A stretch of 64,000 nucleotides of DNA from Desulfuromusa sp. (GCA_016744595.1 JADGEB010000005.1:62001-126000), one strand, 5' to 3'. Positions 34,310-44,666 are shown, counted from the stretch's first letter. Notes: generated from the sequence alone by a model not told the origin. Numbers and translations: made by a program.

Positions 34310-35638
34310 ATGGATCAGAACTCCACAAAACTCAGCTACGGACAAATCTTCCGTTTTTGGCTCCCCTTAGCAGCAACCTGGTTGATGATGTCAATCGAAG
34401 GCCCTTTCCTAGCCGCCATCATTGCCCGGTTGGCTGCAGAAAAAATTAATCTCGCTGCATACGGAGTAGCATTTGCTTTCGCCCTGATTGCTGAATCTCC
34501 AATTATTATGTTGATGAGTGCCAGCACCGCCCTGTGCCGTGATCGGGAAAGCTACCGGAAACTACGTAATTTTTCGCTGATTCTCAGTATTAGCGTGACT
34601 CTGATTCTTGCAATATTCCTGCTTCCACCAATCTTCAATCTGGTCATCCTCAGATTAATCGGCTTACCTACTGAAATCGCAACCCTGATCCATACTGCCC
34701 TGCTGTTTCTCCTCCCTTGGCCGGGAGCGATCGGAATTCGACGTTTTTATCAAGGAATACTGATAGTCAGTCATCAAACCAGACGAATTGCAGTTTCCAC
34801 GCTATCACGCCTGATCACCATGTCTGGTTGCGCCTTATTTCTCTATCTTTACAGTTCTCTGCCGGGAGCAATCATTGGTGCTATCTCCCTTGCGAGCGGA
34901 GTTGTTTCTGAAGCACTCCTGACCCGCTATCTGGCACGCCATGCCATCACCGAAGTCTTAAAAACGGAACCGGCATCAAATCAACAACTCAGTTACCGGG
35001 AAATCTGGGACTATTATCTCCCGCTGGCTCTGACCCCTCTCATCGCGTTGTCAATTCATCCGTTAGTCACATTTTTTCTTGGTAAAAGCCGTGACCCTCT
35101 CGAATCTCTAGCCGTAATGCCCGTCATCTACGGATTAACTTTTGTTTTTCGTGCCATCGGTCTCTCTTACCAAGAAGTTGCTATTGCATTGCTGGGAGAA
35201 AATCGGAACAATTATTTGAGAGTCCGAAATTTTGCAATTATCCTGGGGATTTCTACTTCAGCATGCCTCTCTATGATCGCCTTTACGCCCCTTAGTAAAA
35301 TCTGGTTTCGGGATCTTTCCGGACTCAATGACTTGCTGACCAACTTTGCCACGTTACCACTACAGATCATGGCGATTTTCCCGGCATTAACCGTATTGAT
35401 TTGTTTTCAGCGGTCAATTTTGATTGTCACCAGATTTACCAATCCGATTTCTATTTCAACTGCAATTGAAGCGATTGGAATCTTTTCGATTTTATTACTC
35501 GCAATGCTATACTTCCCGCTTCCGGGTGTCGTCGCGGCATCGATTGCTTATGTGATCGGACGCCTGCTAGCGATAGCAGCACTGCAACGCCCACTAACAT
35601 CCCAGCTAAATCAACTGACCCCCAAGAAAGACTCCTGA
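34310..35638 (+). CDS. Multi-span membrane transporter, MATE/ANKH-like
   Basis: A 442-residue integral membrane protein with about 12 hydrophobic spans in two halves. The opening FRFWLPLAATWLMMSIEGPFLAAIIARL and the stretch AYGVAFAFALIAESPIIMLMSASTAL resemble bacterial relatives of the progressive ankylosis (ANKH) and MATE transporters in the MOP superfamily. I am sure it is a MOP-type membrane protein and less sure of the subfamily. It starts 35 bases after hypE and ends 4 bases before the next transporter gene, so it probably belongs to the hyp transcript. The substrate is unknown. Confidence 0.7.
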   Translation: MDQNSTKLSYGQIFRFWLPLAATWLMMSIEGPFLAAIIARLAAEKINLAAYGVAFAFALIAESPIIMLMSASTALCRDRESYRKLRNFSLILSISVTLILAIFLLPPIFNLVILRLIGLPTEIATLIHTALLFLLPWPGAIGIRRFYQGILIVSHQTRRIAVSTLSRLITMSGCALFLYLYSSLPGAIIGAISLASGVVSEALLTRYLARHAITEVLKTEPASNQQLSYREIWDYYLPLALTPLIALSIHPLVTFFLGKSRDPLESLAVMPVIYGLTFVFRAIGLSYQEVAIALLGENRNNYLRVRNFAIILGISTSACLSMIAFTPLSKIWFRDLSGLNDLLTNFATLPLQIMAIFPALTVLICFQRSILIVTRFTNPISISTAIEAIGIFSILLLAMLYFPLPGVVAASIAYVIGRLLAIAALQRPLTSQLNQLTPKKDS

Positions 35639-35642
35639 ATTA

Positions 35643-36551
35643 ATGAACAAGCCACAACTAAAGCCGAATACAGCTATCGCAGGACATTGGTTTGTCATTG
35701 GCGCTGCCCTTCTTTGGGGTACCACTGGTACAGCTCAGGCATTTGCACCTGACGGATTCGATCCAAAAGTGATCGGTGCGCTACGCCTTCTGATTGGTGG
35801 CATCGCTCTGTTACTGCTGGCGATAAAACGGAAAGAACTTGGAAATTTTAGTGACTGGAAATTACTGCCGATATTCCTCGCAGCAACATTTACTGCCAGC
35901 TACCAACTCTGCTTTTTCGCAGCTGTAGCAAAAACTGGTGTTGCTGTCGGCACCATCATCGGAATCGGTAGCGCCCCAATCGCCGGGGGGCTACTCGGGT
36001 TGCTCTTTCGCGGAGAAAAACCAGGCAAACGTTGGCTTTTGGCAACAATACTAGCGATCATCGGCTGTACATTACTCAGTTTCAGCGGTGGAACTGTTGC
36101 CATCGATCCTCTCGGGGTTCTGTTGGCACTCGGTGCAGGAGTCTCCTATGCTGCCTATACCCTAATGATTAAAGGGCTGCTGGAACACCATACCCCGAAT
36201 GCAATCATGGCCGTTGTCGTCTGTCTCGGAGCGTTATTGCTTTCACCAGCACTTATTAATATTGACACTGAATGGCTTCTGCAACCACGTTCCATCGGCG
36301 TGATTCTCCATTTGGGACTGGCGACGATGGCTCTCTCTTACTGGTTGTTTGCTCGCGGTTTACACTCGGTACAGGTGGCAACGGCTGTCACCCTTTCTCT
36401 GGCAGAACCGATGACGGCTGCAGCATTGGGGATTCTGGTACTAGGAGAGCAACTGAATGCACAGGCATTCTTTGGTATCAGTTTGATATTTGCCGGATTG
36501 GTGGTACTGGTGGCAAAAAGTAGACGTAAAATCAATGAGACCATGACATGA
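35643..36551 (+). CDS. EamA/DMT family transporter (first of pair)
   Basis: A 302-residue drug/metabolite transporter with ten predicted spans formed by two EamA repeats. The N-terminal motif is IGAALLWGTTGTAQAFAP, and the second repeat begins near VSYAAYTLMIKGLLE. Characterised DMT proteins export amino acids, threonine/homoserine or drugs. It overlaps the next, different EamA gene by four bases (ATGA). Co-transcription with the hyp genes suggests handling of an amino acid or by-product. Confidence 0.9.
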   Translation: MNKPQLKPNTAIAGHWFVIGAALLWGTTGTAQAFAPDGFDPKVIGALRLLIGGIALLLLAIKRKELGNFSDWKLLPIFLAATFTASYQLCFFAAVAKTGVAVGTIIGIGSAPIAGGLLGLLFRGEKPGKRWLLATILAIIGCTLLSFSGGTVAIDPLGVLLALGAGVSYAAYTLMIKGLLEHHTPNAIMAVVVCLGALLLSPALINIDTEWLLQPRSIGVILHLGLATMALSYWLFARGLHSVQVATAVTLSLAEPMTAAALGILVLGEQLNAQAFFGISLIFAGLVVLVAKSRRKINETMT

Positions 36552-37420
36552 CCAGCCAACGACAAGCAATAATCTACGGTCTTTGTGCCGTTCTGCTCTG
36601 GTCAACGGTAGCAACAGCTTTTAAATTATCACTCCGCCACTTTAGCCCCATCGAACTCCTCCTCTATTCAGGTTTCTTTTCAACGGTACTACTGGGAGCA
36701 ATCCTACTCTACCAGGGGAAATTTCGATTGGCATTCCAATGCAGTCGCCGGGAGTATCTATTATCGATTATCCTTGGACTGCTCAGCCCGTTCCTTTATT
36801 ACCTGATTCTGTTTAAAGCTTATGACCTCCTTCCAGCACAGCAGGCGCAACCGCTCAATTACACCTGGGCAATCACCTTATCTTTGCTGGCTGTTCCATT
36901 ATTAAAACAAAAAATTGGCTGGCAACAATGGCTGGCGCTGTTGGTGAGTTATTCTGGAGTGGTTGTTATTTCAACTGAAGGGCAGCCATTTAGCCTGCAG
37001 TTTACCGATCCGCTCGGCGTTGCATTGGCACTGATCAGCACTGTGGTCTGGGCTCTTTACTGGATTTTCAACACTCGTGACAGCCGAGATCCAGTTATCG
37101 GGTTGTTTGTCAATTTTCTCTGTAGTTTTCCATTCGTACTCGGCTACTACCTATTAACGACAGACTTACGAGTCCCTCCCATAAGGGGTCTGCTCGGTGC
37201 TGTCTATATTGGTACTATTGAAATGGGGATCTGTTTTGTCCTCTGGTTAATGGCGATGAAACTGACTGACAATACAGCAAGAATCAGCAATCTGATTTTC
37301 CTCTCCCCTTTTCTTTCCTTGTTTTTTATCTATTTTCTGGTTGGAGAAAAAATTCTAACCGCAACATTTATTGGTCTAATCCTCATTATCGCTGGATTGT
37401 TCTGCCAACGAATCAAATAG
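36548..37420 (+). CDS. EamA/DMT family transporter (second of pair)
   Basis: A 290-residue ten-span DMT transporter. It opens with YGLCAVLLWSTVATAFKLSL, and its middle (DPLGVALALISTVVWALYWI) starts the second EamA repeat. It is only distantly similar to its upstream partner. The coupled pair could work as a heterodimer or as separate exporters. It ends 5 bases from the convergent DUF554 gene, with no room for a terminator. Confidence 0.9.
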   Translation: MTSQRQAIIYGLCAVLLWSTVATAFKLSLRHFSPIELLLYSGFFSTVLLGAILLYQGKFRLAFQCSRREYLLSIILGLLSPFLYYLILFKAYDLLPAQQAQPLNYTWAITLSLLAVPLLKQKIGWQQWLALLVSYSGVVVISTEGQPFSLQFTDPLGVALALISTVVWALYWIFNTRDSRDPVIGLFVNFLCSFPFVLGYYLLTTDLRVPPIRGLLGAVYIGTIEMGICFVLWLMAMKLTDNTARISNLIFLSPFLSLFFIYFLVGEKILTATFIGLILIIAGLFCQRIK

Positions 37421-37425
37421 CAACA

Positions 37426-38160
37426 TCATGCCAAACCGAAACCCCAGAGAAGCCCGATTGCCACAAAAATTGACGGGAGTAAGTTTCCAACCGGCAATCG
37501 CCTTATTCCCATCAAGTCGAGAGAAATTGCAACAATCAACAGCCCCCCGACAGCATTCATCTCAGTAATCACTGGTTCAGTCAAAATTGACTGAGCCAAC
37601 TCTGCAACTAGAGTAATACTCCCCTGATAAAGGAGCAGAGGGATAATAGAAAAGATGACTCCAATTCCAAGGGTTGAAGTCAGAGCAATGGCAGCGACAC
37701 CATCAAGAGCCGATTTAGCATAGAGGATTGTCGGATTTCCACCCAATCCATCCTGTAATGCCCCCATAATTGCCATAGCACCAACGCAGAACAGCAAGCT
37801 CGACGTAACAAAACCTTCAGCAATAGATCCCAACCCAGAAAACCGTTTTTGCAACCCGAAACCGAACGCCTCCAGACGCCTCTCAATCCCTATCAACTCA
37901 CCAATCAAACCGCCTAGAATCAAACTGCCAATAACAATCATTAACTGTTGGCTTTTCAATGCCAACTGCAAACCGATCAGTAGGACTGCCAAACCAAGCC
38001 CAACCATCAAAGTTTGACGCATTTGTACCGACAAAAAACGACCGCCCCAGCGTCCGATCAAACTGCCAATGATGACAGCACCAATATTAACCAGTGTTCC
38101 TAGCAGTAGCATAAATATCCAAGACAAAGGGGAGAGAACCAGCAAACGGGAGACTATCAT
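37426..38160 (-). CDS. DUF554 family membrane protein
   Basis: A 244-residue polytopic protein of the YqgA/DUF554 family, with LLGTLVNIGAVIIGSLIGRWGG at the N-terminus and the conserved SLLFCVGAMAIMGALQDGL and LYAKSALDGVAAIALTSTLGIGV. About seven spans. Some relatives have been suggested as amino acid exporters, but the function is not settled. The start could be the ATG at 38160 or a Met 16 codons later. It converges on the DMT gene. Confidence 0.9.
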   Translation of the reverse strand: MIVSRLLVLSPLSWIFMLLLGTLVNIGAVIIGSLIGRWGGRFLSVQMRQTLMVGLGLAVLLIGLQLALKSQQLMIVIGSLILGGLIGELIGIERRLEAFGFGLQKRFSGLGSIAEGFVTSSLLFCVGAMAIMGALQDGLGGNPTILYAKSALDGVAAIALTSTLGIGVIFSIIPLLLYQGSITLVAELAQSILTEPVITEMNAVGGLLIVAISLDLMGIRRLPVGNLLPSIFVAIGLLWGFGLA

Positions 38161-38336
38161 ATTTCTCAGTCACGGCTCAACACAGGGCAAATTGCAACAA
38201 ATAGAGTACTCACTTTACACAAAAAGAGCAGATAAGAAAACAAATACTCAGGAAGATCAAAAATCGACCACTAGTGCCTAATTTTTATTCTTGTAATTTT
38301 AATGAATTAGGTATTTGGATTATTTATTGTGCACTA

Positions 38337-38352
38337 TGGCGCTATTTTTGCA
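38337..38352 (+). promoter_or_regulatory. Probable sigma-54 promoter of gdhA
   Basis: TGGCGC-N5-TTGCA has correct -24/-12 spacing and one departure (G for A) from TGGCAC. It lies 100 bases before the gdhA ATG. An inverted pair TTGTGCA (38327) / TGCACAA (38349) brackets it. Confidence 0.6.
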
Positions 38353-38391
38353 CAAAGCGAGCATCAAGGAATCCTACCACTGCGTAGTTAG

Positions 38392-39801
<1,410 letters not shown>

Positions 39802-39851
39802 TCAACAGTGAGAAAACCGTCACGTCCTAAAATAGATTAACATGTTCTCTT

Positions 39852-39880
39852 AAGCCACCTCCCTTTCGGAGGTGGCTTTC
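39852..39880 (+). terminator. Terminator of gdhA
   Basis: AAGCCACCTCC at 39852-39862 pairs perfectly with GGAGGTGGCTT at 39868-39878 around CTTTC and is followed by T-rich sequence. Confidence 0.9.
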
Positions 39881-40049
39881 TTGTGTACTTTTTTTAATGT
39901 TTTTAAGCCAAAGCTTCGAATTACAGATTATTTCAAGACTTACGATATTTGAGACTGAATAATACCGACAAGGCCGCCAGCAATTCAGATTATATTTCTC
40001 TTTCGATATGTGCAAGCAGGAAGAGGAGTTGCCAGAGGATCACCCAGCA

Positions 40050-40757
40050 TCATAATAACATTCTGCCGCCGAGGACTTTCTGTCCAGTTGGACTCAGACT
40101 GCCGCCATATGGTTCGATGGTGATCCCAACACTGTCATAGTGGGCTAAAGGCCATGCCGAAGAAATCAACACATCTGCCGTGCCATTCTGCGATACGGAA
40201 AATACACCTCCACTAGTGCGCTGCCCGTCACGAATTAGCCAAAGCTGGTATTGCAGAGACTTGGCGAGCGGTTGCAGGGCATTGACAAGCAATCGTCCTT
40301 GTCCGCTGGTAGTATCGACAACCAACTGCCCGATCGCCTGAGGCATGACTTCAGCCCCCTGCAACGGCACAAGTTGCAGGTCAGCAATTGTGACTGGCTG
40401 GCTGACATTCACATCCTTCAAAAGCAGAAAACTGGAAGTTGTAAAGACCACAGCCAGCACACAGGATGCCATAGCCGTGATTGGGATCAGCCGTGGCCAG
40501 CGACTAAAAAGGGTTTCAAACCAGGCAAAACTGCGTTGCGAGCAGCAGGTCGCCAGAAGGTTTTTCTTGACAGTTTCCGACGGTTCAATTGACGGGACTG
40601 CATAGGCCAAATGCACACTAACTTCCTCCAAAGCTTGCAACTCCGCGCGACAGGCAGCACAACGCCGCAGATGCTCTGCAACCTGACTATTCTCATCAGG
40701 ATCAAGACACCCCAGTGCAAATGCGGGCAACAGATCTGTCGGATGGTTTGCTTTCAT
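40050..40757 (-). CDS. Anti-sigma factor (zinc-finger/RskA type)
   Basis: A 235-residue membrane-anchored anti-sigma factor. The N-terminus has a ZAS-like motif with H-x3-C-x2-C (EHLRRCAACRAEL, about 29-41). A single membrane span lies at about 92-112, and the periplasmic part is RskA-like (LWLIRDGQRTSGGVFSVSQNG; GGSLSPTGQKVL at the end). It lies 48 bases downstream of the ECF sigma gene that it should inhibit. GAGGTG precedes the ATG. The signal is unknown. Confidence 0.9.
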   Translation of the reverse strand: MKANHPTDLLPAFALGCLDPDENSQVAEHLRRCAACRAELQALEEVSVHLAYAVPSIEPSETVKKNLLATCCSQRSFAWFETLFSRWPRLIPITAMASCVLAVVFTTSSFLLLKDVNVSQPVTIADLQLVPLQGAEVMPQAIGQLVVDTTSGQGRLLVNALQPLAKSLQYQLWLIRDGQRTSGGVFSVSQNGTADVLISSAWPLAHYDSVGITIEPYGGSLSPTGQKVLGGRMLL

Positions 40758-40805
40758 CAGTGCACACCTCTAATAGAATATACGTATGACATCACTCCTT
40801 GGATG

Positions 40806-41456
40806 TCAGAAACCTTTTGTAAATCTTCCCTGCAAAGTCCGCATGGCTATACGCACCCGCCCCTTGACCGTTCCCAGCGGTTGCTGGAGACGCTCGGCAA
40901 TTTTACTGTGCGACAACCCTTCGAAATAGGCAAGAGCCAAAACTGAGCGCTGTTCCTCCGGCAATTGGGCAATCGCTGCCAGCACCCTGCGGCGCATATC
41001 GTTCTCCTCAACGTTCTGCTCTGGAGTTCCTATGTCAGGAAGGGTTTCGAGAACACCATCAACCCACATGGCACTGTTTTCGTCAACCCGCCTGCGGCGC
41101 TTACGCAGGACATCTATCGCCCGGTTGCGGGCAATACTGACCAACCAGGTTTTAACCGCAGCCCGTGACGTACGATAACCAGAGGCCTGCCGCCAGATCC
41201 GAGTGAAAGCATCCTGTGTCACCTCTTCAGCCTGTCCGTGATCACCGAGAATCTGTAGCATCAAGCTATAAATCAGCCCCTTGTAACGCTCATATAAGAT
41301 TTCCAACGCTTGTTCGTCTCCTGAAGCCATTTGTTCCACCAGACCATTGTCGTCCAACGTCTTTTTCGCGGAATTGTTACCACGGCCGAACGTGCCCAGA
41401 AAAACTGTCATTAAGAATTGTCGTGAAAAAAACATAAAAAATCCACAGATCAACAT
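40806..41456 (-). CDS. ECF RNA polymerase sigma factor (SigK-like)
   Basis: Extracytoplasmic-function sigma factor. Region 2 (QALEILYERYKGLIYSL, then AEEVTQDAFTRIWRQA) and region 4 (LPEEQRSVLALAYFEGLSHSKIAERL with GTVKGRVRIAMRTLQ) are both clear. The start is uncertain: the frame opens at 41456, with other ATGs at 41435 and 41411. The last removes an odd hydrophobic N-terminus (GFFMFFSRQF) and is perhaps more likely. It is followed by its anti-sigma gene and diverges from a secreted Yx(FWY)xxD protein gene, a likely target. Confidence 0.9.
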   Translation of the reverse strand: MLICGFFMFFSRQFLMTVFLGTFGRGNNSAKKTLDDNGLVEQMASGDEQALEILYERYKGLIYSLMLQILGDHGQAEEVTQDAFTRIWRQASGYRTSRAAVKTWLVSIARNRAIDVLRKRRRRVDENSAMWVDGVLETLPDIGTPEQNVEENDMRRRVLAAIAQLPEEQRSVLALAYFEGLSHSKIAERLQQPLGTVKGRVRIAMRTLQGRFTKGF

Positions 41457-41554
41457 CCGAAATCGACAAGCATACGTATATACCTACAAAAGAAGTTTTG
41501 CAGACACCAATTTCTGCCGAACAAAACCTCATTAACCACTAATAGGAGATTATC

Positions 41555-41974
41555 ATGAAAAAAGCAACGTTCATCCTTATGACAGTAATGCTGGCCACCT
41601 TTCTTGCGACCACTTCGTTCGCCGACCACCACGCGATCAAGATCGTTAAAAAGGAGAACATCGGCAACTACCTGACCGACGCCAAAGGAATGACCCTGTA
41701 CTGGTTCACTAAGGACAGTGTCGAACAAAGTGCTTGTAAAGGGGGCTGCATAGCAAAGTGGCCTGCTTACTACCGACCAGAGATCGCTCCACCCAGCGGA
41801 ATTGACGCAGCTGATTTCGGAACAATCACCCGCGAAGACGGAGCCAAACAGACGATATTCCGCGGCTATCCCTTGTACTACTTCTTCAAAGACAAGATGG
41901 CCGGCGATACCAACGGTCAGAGTGTCAAAAATATCTGGTACGTGATCGATCCAACCAGCTTCCCGGTTAAATAG
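41555..41974 (+). CDS. Secreted protein with Yx(FWY)xxD motifs (COG4315-like)
   Basis: A 139-residue exported protein with a signal peptide (cut near TSFA-DH). It has two copies of the family motif, YWFTKD (about 49-54) and YYFFKD (about 109-114), plus C-K-G-G-C-I-A-K-W-P, a shared cysteine pair. There is no lipobox cysteine, so the mature protein is probably periplasmic. The family often lies beside ECF sigma/anti-sigma pairs, as here. The biochemical role is not established. TAGGAGA lies upstream of the start. Confidence 0.88.
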   Translation: MKKATFILMTVMLATFLATTSFADHHAIKIVKKENIGNYLTDAKGMTLYWFTKDSVEQSACKGGCIAKWPAYYRPEIAPPSGIDAADFGTITREDGAKQTIFRGYPLYYFFKDKMAGDTNGQSVKNIWYVIDPTSFPVK

Positions 41975-42005
41975 CCATTCGAGGCAATAACTCTTCTTCA
42001 CATAT

Positions 42006-42030
42006 GACCGCCCGCATCACACGGGCGGTC
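42006..42030 (+). terminator. Terminator of the Yx(FWY)xxD gene
   Basis: GACCGCCCG at 42006-42014 pairs with CGGGCGGTC at 42022-42030, followed by TGTTT. It lies 31 bases after the stop codon. Confidence 0.8.
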
Positions 42031-42066
42031 TGTTTGACCATAAGTGACTAGATTCAAGACGTAGAC

Positions 42067-42098
42067 AGAAGCCCCGGTCATGGGCTGGGCTTCTTTAT
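42067..42098 (+). terminator. Second terminator-like hairpin
   Basis: AGAAGCCC at 42067-42074 pairs with GGGCTTCT at 42087-42094 and runs into TTATTTTG. No gene lies between it and the previous hairpin, so it is either a back-up terminator or the end of a lost gene. Confidence 0.65.
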
Positions 42099-42256
42099 TT
42101 TGTTACTACATTTGAAGATCGACGGATCTAACCAGAGAACCCCTTGCAAAAATGATTTACTGATTTATAACTGACGATCTGATTGCTGCCAAGTGAAGTC
42201 TTAAGCTAGCCGTGAGGTTGTGAGATGATTTGGCCTGATCAGCGTTTTCAAGATGA

Positions 42257-42373
42257 AATTGTCACCGCTCAACACTCAACAAGCGAGGTATTCAAGATAC
42301 TCCTCAACCTACAAAATGGCCACCTAGCTCTGCCAGATGGCCATTTTCTTATAAGTCAAGTTCGGTGACAATT
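42257..42373. repeat. Nested inverted repeat in the gap before the PKD lipoprotein gene
   Basis: Outer arms AATTGTCACCG (42257-42267) and CGGTGACAATT (42363-42373) enclose an inner ten-base hairpin AAAATGGCCA/TGGCCATTTT (42313-42347) followed by TCTT. The inner hairpin may terminate the minus-strand lipoprotein gene. The outer pair is unexplained and could be a small mobile-element relic. Confidence 0.55.
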
Positions 42374-42419
42374 CCTAGTCCCACCAGGAAGAGGCTCACT
42401 AAAATATGAGAATTTGATA

Positions 42420-44156
42420 TCAATCTTGAATACAGCGAATCGTATATGCTTTAGCACGAACCATTGTACCACTCGTTGCCCCATACGAACTAAAGTGTCT
42501 ATACATTGAATGAGTTGGAATATTTTCGTCTTCAATATCACTCGTCCATAACGTAACAGTCGTATAATATATTTGAGAGCCAGTATAAGGTCTACTGCCG
42601 CCACTTGGAAGTTTTAAGAAATTCGCATAGGCACTTGATGGATTATTCACAAGCGCAGTCTCATTTTCAAGTTCGACTAAAGTTGGAACGCGATACCCAA
42701 TCGGACAAACAGATGATCCATCTGTACTTAACCAGTTTGCTCGCCTTAAAGAGCCACTATTATCAACATCTATCTGTGTATTTACCCAATCAAGAGGATT
42801 AGGGCTAGGAGCCGACGCAGGGTTTATCAAGTAAGGCCCAACGTTGTTTAAACTACTGGCTAAAGTTGTGTCCAATGAACTGGATGGTAGTTCATGACCA
42901 TCGGTATTTCTACCCCATTGATAATATCCACCACAACAATCTAAATCAGTGATAGAAGTACACAACTGACTTGCACCAACATTCCTGTCTAACCAAATTC
43001 TTTTCGTATAGGGTGATTCTACAGTTCTGTAATCTAAACCATTATGAGAGACAAGAGATGATGCTGTGATCGTCACTGTACTCGCAACACTGTTATTTGT
43101 TCCATCGTTCACGATCAATTGAACGATATAACTGCCATCTTTATCTGCAGTGAATACTGGAGCTTCTGCCGTTACATCAGAAAGTATCGCTGAACTATCA
43201 GTCGGAGCTGCCGTAATACTCCACTGGTAGGTCAAAACGTCACCAACATTAGCATCTGAACTTCCTGATCCATCCAAGCTGACGACTGACGTTGTATCAA
43301 TATTCTGATCAGACCCGGCATCTGCAACAGGGACAGCATCACCTGTTGCCGCGGTAATTATGACGGTATCTGCAGCACTATCAACAATACCATCGTTGAC
43401 AACCAGTTGAATAATATACCCCCCATCGACATCCGGATAAAATGTCGGTTCCGAGGATGTTATACCTGAAAGCGTTACAGTGCTACCCTGTGGACTAGCT
43501 ATAAAACTCCATTGATATTCCAACTGATCATCATCAGCATCTACACTGTCAGCGCCTGATAAAAAGACTTGATCTGTTGTAATAACATTTTGGTCAGGGC
43601 CTGCATCAGCAACAGGAATATGGCTCCCATCGGGGATTACTTCACCAGCAACAAGAATCGAAGCATTGAGACTATTCTGTGCCTCTTCAACTGAAACTAA
43701 GGCGATACCCAAGTCCAACTCAACATCCCTTATAAATATTTCACTCGAAAAGTCGATAATATCGGGTAATAATGCCACTAAATCTTGATCAAAAATAATG
43801 ACGCCATCGTTAGGGTCAGTGTCAATACTCTGCAACAGCCTGGCAAGGTTAAGAGCCGCATCAATATTATTTGGAAAAAGGGAATAAGGTGTAATAATTC
43901 CACTTTGAGCAGCAATGGTTCCTATGGACATGATCCCTATGGAGAAGGTTACATCATCACCTTCATCACAAACATACTCACCGCTAGAGTCTGTAACACC
44001 ATCCCATCCAGAGGAACAAGAATAATTTAGACCTTGCACGGGATCGTCGATAAATTGCCCAGTTGTCATATTTTCGTTATCTGAATTACCAGAACCACAG
44101 CTCACCATCAACAGAATAACAAGTATGAATATGCTCAGCTTTAATACAGGTTTCAT
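42420..44156 (-). CDS. PKD-domain lipoprotein with C-terminal Fib_succ_major-like domain
   Basis: A 578-residue surface lipoprotein: signal peptide with lipobox (VILLMVSC, lipidated Cys about 19), a first domain of unknown type (about 25-175), two PKD-like beta-sandwich repeats (PVADAGPDQNV about 186-275 and PVADAGSDQNI about 282-370), and a cysteine-containing C-terminal domain. That last domain has RIWLDRNVGASQLC, GGYYQWGR, CPIGYRVPTLVEL and ends AYTIRCIQD, typical of the Fibrobacter major-domain/DUF1566 group. The ATG at 44156 is preferred over 44168 because GGAGG precedes it. Such proteins are thought to bind surfaces or glycans. Codon and base use are more even than in neighbours, and a tRNA relic lies just upstream, suggesting acquisition. 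Confidence 0.85.
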   Translation of the reverse strand: MKPVLKLSIFILVILLMVSCGSGNSDNENMTTGQFIDDPVQGLNYSCSSGWDGVTDSSGEYVCDEGDDVTFSIGIMSIGTIAAQSGIITPYSLFPNNIDAALNLARLLQSIDTDPNDGVIIFDQDLVALLPDIIDFSSEIFIRDVELDLGIALVSVEEAQNSLNASILVAGEVIPDGSHIPVADAGPDQNVITTDQVFLSGADSVDADDDQLEYQWSFIASPQGSTVTLSGITSSEPTFYPDVDGGYIIQLVVNDGIVDSAADTVIITAATGDAVPVADAGSDQNIDTTSVVSLDGSGSSDANVGDVLTYQWSITAAPTDSSAILSDVTAEAPVFTADKDGSYIVQLIVNDGTNNSVASTVTITASSLVSHNGLDYRTVESPYTKRIWLDRNVGASQLCTSITDLDCCGGYYQWGRNTDGHELPSSSLDTTLASSLNNVGPYLINPASAPSPNPLDWVNTQIDVDNSGSLRRANWLSTDGSSVCPIGYRVPTLVELENETALVNNPSSAYANFLKLPSGGSRPYTGSQIYYTTVTLWTSDIEDENIPTHSMYRHFSSYGATSGTMVRAKAYTIRCIQD

Positions 44157-44403
44157 GTTACCTCCCAAAGTTAGGCAATAAATAGTGTAAAAACACCAGC
44201 ATGATTAAAGATAATCTATTCCACAGAACATAGTGTCCAATATTGAAACAAGAGTACTAAAAAAACAGTATTTATATATAATTAAATTATTAAAAAACTA
44301 TAGATTTTGGAAGATGCTGATATTGATTTCTTAACAGTAGAGTAAAGACCCCCGGAGGCACATAAAAATGGGTCGCTATGAAATGAACAACCGTTTAAAA
44401 TTT

Positions 44404-44479
44404 TGGTCGGAGCGAGAGGATTCGAACCTCCAACATCTTAGTTCCAAACCAAGTGTGCTATCAATGTGCGCTAGCTTCA
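44404..44479 (-). pseudogene. Decayed tRNA-Pro (anticodon TGG)
   Basis: On the minus strand the 3' half is an intact tRNA-Pro: anticodon arm CTTGG-TTTGGAA-CTAAG, variable loop, T arm GGAGG-TTCGAAT-CCTCT, acceptor strand CGCTCCG and encoded CCA (3' end at 44404). The 5' half is still alignable (TAGCGC-ACATTGATA-GCAC), but the D loop has lost its GG pair, the D stem has a mismatch, and the 5' acceptor strand no longer pairs with CGCTCCG. I read it as a pseudogene, perhaps left by integration at a tRNA gene. The rest of 44157-44666 is AT-rich, with a CCCCCC/GGGGGG stretch at about 44646-44658. Confidence 0.8.
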
Positions 44480-44666
44480 AAATCCACTGACAAATTTTAA
44501 AGCTTTTGACCGATGCCGTCTTTGCCTGTCAAGCTCCTTCCTTCTATTGATCAAATGTCCTGTCAAAATGGGTTCACGTATATCCAAGAAGTTATGAGAT
44601 ACTGACTCATCTGTGTTTCTTAAAAGGTTAGCTCCCTAGCTATACCCCCCGGGGGGTTGAATAAAC

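Noticed and set aside
41450-42001. 183-codon frame opposite the Yx(FWY)xxD gene
   Set aside because: The plus-strand gene has a signal peptide, family motifs and a ribosome binding site. The minus frame has none of these.
44404-44480. Functional tRNA-Pro gene
   Set aside because: The acceptor stem does not pair, and the D loop lacks the conserved GG needed for tertiary contacts.
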